Assembly (NCBI RefSeq): GCF_028767125.1
Contig: NZ_JAKCWP010000006.1
Coordinates: 210,001 to 261,421, forward strand
Length of the DNA: 51,421 nt
DNA from: Chelativorans sp. YIM 93263
GTDB taxonomy: Bacteria; Pseudomonadota; Alphaproteobacteria; Rhizobiales; Rhizobiaceae
Direction of reading: 5' to 3'
Shown piece by piece: positions 47,301 to 51,421 of the stretch. A program made the position numbers and the translations under genes. Every line of letters starts with the position of its first letter. Position 1 is the first letter of the stretch. The notes under the pieces were generated by a model. That model was not told where the DNA came from. It did not search any database and saw only the letters and a program-made list of their open reading frames with translations.

Positions 47301-48108
47301 CCATGCCCGGCACCACCGCTTTTGCCTGCCGCGGGTCAGGCGCGAAGCCGCGATCCGTTCGTGCAATGGTAAGTGGCGCCGTCTCGTCATAGCGCCCCTT
47401 GGCGTCATAGACGCGCAGCACATAGGTAAACTCGCTCTCCTCCGCCTCCGGCATGGTCCAGCCCCCTTCGCCATTGATGGCAACCGGAACGACGGCCACG
47501 GGATCCCTTCTGTATCTGCTTTCGGTGGCATGGATGCGGATTTCCGCCCGCTCAATGAAGGCGGGGTAGTTGGCGGTGGCAAGGAAGCGCACCTCCTCGC
47601 CTGCCTTGTAGGTGCGCTTTACCGGCAACGTCGAAACGTTGAGCAGCGGCTCGGCTTCAAGCCCGTCAAACTTCACCTGGATGTCAACCGTGGCGAGGTC
47701 GACATCCGTCTGCCGCTGCCGGTCCACAGGCCGGGAGGCGGGGTCCTTTTCACCTGGCGCCAGGTTCTCGGCGGGCTTAGCCTCCGCCAGCGCGGGATCG
47801 CCCCCTTTGGCAAGCTCCGGCTCAGGATTGACAGGATCTACGCTCTTGTCGACCGTCTCCCCGTCGACGCTGATCATGAAGGGGATCGGAGGCTGATCGG
47901 CAGCGCTTTCGCCTTCGGTGTTCTCGCCGATCGCGAGGGCATGCACAGAGCTGTCGGCGGGGATCCTGCCCCCCTGCCCCGCCTCCTCGGCGGCGACCGG
48001 CGGCAGCGTCGCCAGAACGCCGGCAAGTGCGGTACAGCCGAGGAGAAGAAGCTTGCCCTCGACCGGGCCGCGCGCATTCAGGCGCATCGCTTGGACCAGG
48101 ATTCTCAT
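44305..48108 (-). CDS. Large outer-membrane beta-barrel-type protein coupled to a DUF11 protein
   Basis: 1267 residues from the ATG at 48108, which overlaps the upstream stop (ATGA) and follows GGAGGCGGGGC. A signal peptide (KLLLLGCTALAGVLATLP, cut near VAA-EE) is followed by an acidic linker to about residue 120. Then come Ig-like beta segments (KRTYKAGEEVRFLATANYPA; VTVHGKSVPPGYSVMAFGEE). From about 400 on, alternating hydrophobic and polar strands with Tyr and Asp turns (YLTVQYEFEPLASD, GVGYNFGSFSDD) lead to a C-terminal GKF, the terminal aromatic of outer-membrane barrels. No TonB box or plug domain is recognisable. It probably places or anchors its partner at the surface. Confidence 0.7.
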   Translation of the reverse strand: MRILVQAMRLNARGPVEGKLLLLGCTALAGVLATLPPVAAEEAGQGGRIPADSSVHALAIGENTEGESAADQPPIPFMISVDGETVDKSVDPVNPEPELAKGGDPALAEAKPAENLAPGEKDPASRPVDRQRQTDVDLATVDIQVKFDGLEAEPLLNVSTLPVKRTYKAGEEVRFLATANYPAFIERAEIRIHATESRYRRDPVAVVPVAINGEGGWTMPEAEESEFTYVLRVYDAKGRYDETAPLTIARTDRGFAPDPRQAKAVVPGMGEDRTLVRNIPVRGGAVTVHGKSVPPGYSVMAFGEEIPVDPDRAFVVQRILPPGDHAVDVGVTGVSKSGGLSFIRDINIPDNDWFYVALADLTIGKRMGDDNIEEVRSGEYDDVYSKGRLAFYLKGKIKGKYLLTAAADTGEDDLDEIFRNLDSQDPRQILRRLDPDDYYPVYGDDSTMVEDAPTKGKFYVRLERGDSHVMWGNYKTQVTGTQFLRSERALYGASAAYRSEAATSFGERRTEISAYAAQPDTLPQREEFLGTGGSAYFLKRQDIVEGSETVTVETRDPVTGRVLERRVLAYGDDYSFDYMQGVIILRRPLNSMTGASGPVRDGALGGGRLYLTVQYEFEPLASDVDGYVYGGRAQHWVNDHVRLGVTGMDDSTEMADQKAYGADIMLRRSDKTWFKAEIAHSEGRGFDLSQSYDGGLTWGRDEPGYYGDPNDDEGTAWRVEGEADLEELGGPLKGRVGGYYEEKEAGFSTLFDDVTVDQRIWGAHADLDLSKKAALGLTYDELTDDRGQVRRDGTGSVSYEFDEHWKASFGVSYTELMSPLAIDAGKSGYDGSRVDAGVRVDYRIDDDRLVYAFAQGTLDRSDDIDRNDRAGVGGRMRLTDKIGLEGEVSYGTHGIGALAGVTYDPTTDSHYYLGYKLDPSRSFHLDSTRDLFGTDKGTIVVGMRRTMGDLLSAYNESNYDMFGDRRTLTQTYGVVYTPDAMWTVDGGVEIGRVRDDTVDEDTDLQREDFDRYAPSLSIGYKDEERGINARVRGEVRIERSDNETRDQNTYLFAAGLGWKTSPDWRLLAHVDAVVSDSKSSETSFADTDYVEASVGFAYRPVDNERLNALFKYTWLYDLPGNDQLISGSTGDYLAPAQRSHIVSTDLIYDLFPWLSVGGKYGFRYGEVRYRTGTGSDFEEEWQTSSAHLGVIRADLHVVKSWDLLLEGRVMHMPEAETTDYGALAALYRHVGNNFKVGVGYNFGSFSDDLRDLTLDDKGVFLNVVGKF

Positions 48109-51100
48109 TGCCCCGCCTCCACACGCATCTCGATGTTGAGCGGGTAGGCTTCTCCCCGCCGTCGCCATCTTTCCGCGATCCGTTCCCTGAGACGCAGCAC
48201 CCGCTTCTTGGCGAGCTCGCGGTCGGTCCCGGCATCGATATAGGAGAGCCGCAGCACCGCCTGCTCCTCGGCCAGCACCACGACCAGTTGGTCGACGCCT
48301 TCCGCCCATAGCGCGTTGAGCTCGACCTCGCCCGGCACGAAGGCCTCGTCCGTGACGTCGAGCCGCACCACGCGGCCGATCGAGGCGCCGAAGTTCAGCT
48401 CCGTCATCTTGCCCGCCGTCAGCCGCACCACGCGCGGATTCTCCGTCGTCAGCCGGTAACCCGTGGGCAGCGTCCGCTCGTCGAGCTTCATGATGAAGTT
48501 CGAGCCGATGCGCGCTTCGGGAAGATCGGCGCAGGCGACGTGGAAGCGGCCGTATTCGTCCGTGGTGATCAGCCAGCCCTTGACCGTGACCACCCGCACC
48601 CCCGGCAGGCCCGGCTCGCCCTGATCCTGGTAGCCGTTGCGGTTTTGGTCATCGAACACCTTGCCGATGATTTCGCTGCAATCGAACACCGGCTCGACGA
48701 TGATCTCCACCACCGCACGCGCCTCGTTGCCCGCCCGGTTACCTAACGAATCCTCTGCATGCGCGAGGTTGACGTGATCCCCCGGGCCAGCCGTCGACAA
48801 GGCCAGGAGCCTGAGCTCGATCTCGATCTCACCGTCGCCCGGCACAGTCACGTCCTCGAAGCGGATCTGCCGCCCGGCGACGATCGGCATCACCTTGACG
48901 CCGTCCACCTGCGCCGAGCCTTCGACGAAGCGGAAGCCCGACGGGATCGTATCGACCAGAGTCAAATCCCGCGCAGGCGTGGCGGCGTTGTTCGCCACCC
49001 GGATGGTGAACGGCGCCTGCTCGCCGCGGCGGATGAAGCGTAGATTGGCAACCTTCGTCACCGTGATGTCGCTCACCGCAGCCGGCAGAGCCAGAAGCGC
49101 AACCGCCTCTTCCGATTCCACCTCCCGGCTCGACACCATGCCGGAGAACGCCATGCCGACGGCCGTGGCCGTGTTCTCGACCCCGTTCTCGACGCCGGCG
49201 CCGTTGTCGATGTCCTCCTGAGTGAGCGAGTAGGTGGCAGTGAACTCCTGCGCGCCTGCGGGATCAAGCGAGACGGGGGATGCACTGGAAGCTGGTTCGA
49301 AGTCGGAAAGCGCCCCCGTTCCTTTCACCTTGTTGAAGGTCGGGCCGGGATCCTTCGGCGTCACATCATCGAGCGGCACGTTGCCCGCATTCGTCACCGT
49401 GAAGGTGTAGAGGATCGTCTCGCCGGCCTCGGCAACGCCATTGCCGTTCTCGTCCTGGAATCTGCCGCCCTTTTCCAGCGTGATTTCGGGCTCCGGCGCG
49501 TCGGTAACGACACACTGGTCCGGCACGTCATCGCAGCTCGGCTCCGGTTTCTCGCCGTCGTAGGCGATGTTACGGATCTCCGTCACGCCTTCGGGAAGGG
49601 TATTCGCCACCGTCACCTGGTAGACCACGCTGACCGTGCCATTGGCAGGCACGGGGATGTCGTTCCAGATGAGCGGATCGCTGCCGACCGGCTCCTGGGC
49701 AACCCCGTCGATCGTGGCGGAGTTCGCCACATAGGTGGTGTTGTCGTCGATGTTGTCAGCCAGGTTGTAGGCCGTCGCCGCGCCATCGTTGGTGAGCGTC
49801 ACCGTATAGGTGAGCGTCTCGCCAGGCTCGGCTATGTCAGCGACGGTACCGTTTTCCGCCGAAAGCTCCTTGCTCGGGGTGACCTCGCCGGGAACCGGGA
49901 CCGTTACGCAGCCCGCCGGCGTCGGTGTTACCGTGCAATCCGGCTCCGGGTCGCCGGTCTTGTAGGCGACGTTGCTGATCTCCGTCACGCCATCGGGGAT
50001 CGGATCGGCCACCAAAACCTGGTATACAACATCAACCGACTGGCCGGCTGGCACTGTGATGTCGTCCCATGTCAGTGGATCGGTTGCCATATCCGGCTCG
50101 TCCGACGTGCCGTCCACCGTCCCAGACCCCGCCACATAGGGGGTGTTGTCATCGATGTTGTCGGTCAGGTCGTAGATGGCGTCTACCGTCCCGCTGTTCG
50201 TCAACGTCACCGTATAGGTGAGCGCCTCACCTGGCTCCGCAACGTCCGGCACCTGTCCGCTCTCGGCCGTCAAGTTCTTCACCGGCACCGCACTTCCCGG
50301 TGTCGGAGTGATGGCACAGTTCGCCGGCGTCGGGGACAGCGTGCAGTCCACCGTCTCCGGCGGCTCCTTGGCAATGGTGCCGAGTTGCACCACGCCCGCT
50401 GGCAGCGGATCGTTCACCGTCACCTCGACCGTCAGCACGGCCGTCGCCGGCGTGCTGGCGTTTGTCGCCGCTGGAAGGTCCAGCGACCACTCGACAATCC
50501 CGCCCGCCGGAGTGCCGCCGGAATGCGTGCCGGCGTTGTCGGCCGAAGCGAAGGTTGTGTTGGCGTCGAGCACGTCCTGGATGGGGAAGTCGTCCGCAGG
50601 ACCGCCTGTGTTCGTCAGCGTGATCTCATAGGTGAGCGTCTCGCCCGGTTCGGCGATGCCGGCCAGCGTGCCGCTCTCGCCCACAAGCTGCTTTTCCTTC
50701 GCGACCTGAGGTCTCGTCGGCGTGATGACACAGTTCGCCGGCGTAGGCGTCACCGTGCAGTCCACCGTCTCCGTCGGCTCCTTCGCGATGTTGACGAGTT
50801 GCACCACGCCCGCAGGCAGCGGATCGTTCACCGTCACCTCGACCGTCAGCACGGCCGTCGCCGGCGTGCTGGCGTTTGTCGCCGCTGGAAGGTCCAGCGA
50901 CCACTCGACAATCCCGCCCGCCGGAGTGCCGCCGGAATGCGTGCCGGCGTTGTCGGCCGAAGCGAAGGTTGTGTTGGCGTCGAGCACGTCCTGGATGGGG
51001 AAGTCGTCCGCAGGACCGCCTGTGTTCGTCAGCGTGATCTCATAGGTGAGCGTCTCGCCCGGTTCGGCGATGCCGGCCAGCGTGCCGCTCTCGCCCACAA

Positions 51101-51421
51101 GCTGCTTTTCCTTCGCGACCTGAGGTCTCGTCGGCGTGATGACACAGTTCGCCGGCGTAGGCGTCACCGTGCAGTCCACCGTCTCCGTCGGCTCCTTCGC
51201 GATGTTGACGAGTTGCACCACGCCCGCAGGCAGCGGATCGTTCACCGTCACCTCGACCGTCAGCACCAGTTCGCCGGGTGTGCTCGCATCCGCACCACCC
51301 GGAACGTCCACTGCCCAGTCGACAATACCGCTCGAATGGGAGCCGGCGTTGTCGGCCGAAGCGAAGGTCGTGTGGGCGTGGAGCACGTCCTGGATGGGGA
51401 AGTCGTCCGCAGGACCGCCGG
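48105..51421 (-). CDS. Giant DUF11-repeat surface protein with SdrD_B-like and OmpA-like C-terminal domains (5' end outside the window)
   Basis: At least 1105 residues, open to the window edge. From the N-terminal side: three near-identical 138-residue units (starting VAKEKQLVGESGTLAGIAEP, with NTGGPADDFPIQDVL), two related units (EPGEALTYTVTLTNSG; EPGETLTYTVTLTNDG), a unit with DVTPKDPGPTFNKVKGTG, a DUF11 unit (VANLRFIRRGEQAPFTIRV), a calcium-type SdrD_B-like module (GKVFDDQNRNGYQDQGEPGL) and an OmpA-like end (AVLRLSYIDAGTDRELAKKR). These are stalk-like Ig folds of adhesins. The OmpA-like end could hold the cell wall. Its stop overlaps the barrel gene. Confidence 0.8.
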   Translation of the reverse strand, partial: GGPADDFPIQDVLHAHTTFASADNAGSHSSGIVDWAVDVPGGADASTPGELVLTVEVTVNDPLPAGVVQLVNIAKEPTETVDCTVTPTPANCVITPTRPQVAKEKQLVGESGTLAGIAEPGETLTYEITLTNTGGPADDFPIQDVLDANTTFASADNAGTHSGGTPAGGIVEWSLDLPAATNASTPATAVLTVEVTVNDPLPAGVVQLVNIAKEPTETVDCTVTPTPANCVITPTRPQVAKEKQLVGESGTLAGIAEPGETLTYEITLTNTGGPADDFPIQDVLDANTTFASADNAGTHSGGTPAGGIVEWSLDLPAATNASTPATAVLTVEVTVNDPLPAGVVQLGTIAKEPPETVDCTLSPTPANCAITPTPGSAVPVKNLTAESGQVPDVAEPGEALTYTVTLTNSGTVDAIYDLTDNIDDNTPYVAGSGTVDGTSDEPDMATDPLTWDDITVPAGQSVDVVYQVLVADPIPDGVTEISNVAYKTGDPEPDCTVTPTPAGCVTVPVPGEVTPSKELSAENGTVADIAEPGETLTYTVTLTNDGAATAYNLADNIDDNTTYVANSATIDGVAQEPVGSDPLIWNDIPVPANGTVSVVYQVTVANTLPEGVTEIRNIAYDGEKPEPSCDDVPDQCVVTDAPEPEITLEKGGRFQDENGNGVAEAGETILYTFTVTNAGNVPLDDVTPKDPGPTFNKVKGTGALSDFEPASSASPVSLDPAGAQEFTATYSLTQEDIDNGAGVENGVENTATAVGMAFSGMVSSREVESEEAVALLALPAAVSDITVTKVANLRFIRRGEQAPFTIRVANNAATPARDLTLVDTIPSGFRFVEGSAQVDGVKVMPIVAGRQIRFEDVTVPGDGEIEIELRLLALSTAGPGDHVNLAHAEDSLGNRAGNEARAVVEIIVEPVFDCSEIIGKVFDDQNRNGYQDQGEPGLPGVRVVTVKGWLITTDEYGRFHVACADLPEARIGSNFIMKLDERTLPTGYRLTTENPRVVRLTAGKMTELNFGASIGRVVRLDVTDEAFVPGEVELNALWAEGVDQLVVVLAEEQAVLRLSYIDAGTDRELAKKRVLRLRERIAERWRRRGEAYPLNIEMRVEAGQ
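50293..50706 (-). repeat. 414-base tandem coding repeat, copy 1
   Basis: Copies start at 414-base intervals, 138 codons. From 50407 to 50706 this copy appears identical to copy 2 by eye; its other end has diverged (the stretch before 50407 codes for TIAKEPPETVDCTLSPTP where copy 2 has NIAKEPTETVDCTVTPTP). Confidence 0.85.
50707..51120 (-). repeat. 414-base tandem coding repeat, copy 2
   Basis: The central copy. It shares a run of about 300 bases with copy 1 and, over its low-coordinate end, about 150 bases with copy 3. Confidence 0.85.
51121..51421 (-). repeat. 414-base tandem coding repeat, copy 3 (cut by window edge)
   Basis: It matches copy 2 from 51121 to about 51276 and again near the edge. 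In between it is divergent and five codons shorter (GSHSSG against GTHSGGTPAGG), so it is an older copy. Confidence 0.75.

Noticed and set aside
46189-48147. A 652-residue plus-strand open frame opposite the barrel protein
   Set aside because: Antisense shadow of a GC-rich gene; the translation is His/Arg/Val-rich with no domain, whereas the minus-strand frame has a signal peptide and strand pattern.

Overview
The window looks like a GC-rich alphaproteobacterial chromosome, most likely order Hyphomicrobiales (Rhizobiales) and near the Phyllobacteriaceae. This is inferred from gene content and order: lysC-ptsP-prfA-prmC-DUF4167-clpB, leuD/leuB, an imuA-imuB-dnaE2 SOS cassette behind a GAAC-N7-GAAC box, a lone Flp prepilin gene, and DUF1178, DUF6481 and DUF1737 proteins. 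No database search was possible, so family names rest on recognised motifs and order.

Layout. 1-3104: cell-wall enzymes (end of an M23 peptidase, a YkuD L,D-transpeptidase), then a TetR regulator facing a small two-helix membrane protein across a promoter with two matching operators. 3219-9609: argJ, GNAT and Nudix genes; a membrane protein and Flp prepilin; a methyltransferase-like protein; comF; a coupled glutaredoxin / nitrilase-type amidase / DUF1178 run. 9676-20550: ubiG, then lysC, ptsP (EI-Ntr), prfA, prmC, a DUF4167 protein, clpB and a YjbR-type protein. 20679-27046: DUF1737 and CoA-ester lyase genes, leuD, a Rid-family gene, leuB, an operon of three small envelope proteins, asd and a GNAT.

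27047-28015 is a gene-free, hairpin-rich stretch with an inverted pair of REP-like elements and the remnant of a YunG-like gene. 28016-34419 holds a zincin metallopeptidase and the translesion cassette imuA-imuB-dnaE2. 34423-37430: Trm112-like protein, CnoX-type thioredoxin, a ProX/YbaK deacylase, tRNA-Gly(GCC), DUF6481 and a small protein.

37633-51421 is the accessory-looking part: an ATP-grasp ligase with a CocE/NonD hydrolase as a tight two-gene operon; a PQQ-dependent dehydrogenase whose membrane anchor is a separate overlapping gene; a four-cysteine small protein; and a two-gene operon of a very large DUF11-repeat surface protein (cut by the window end) translationally coupled to a 1267-residue outer-membrane barrel-like protein. 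The last operon and the ATP-grasp/hydrolase pair are the best candidates for poorly described systems.
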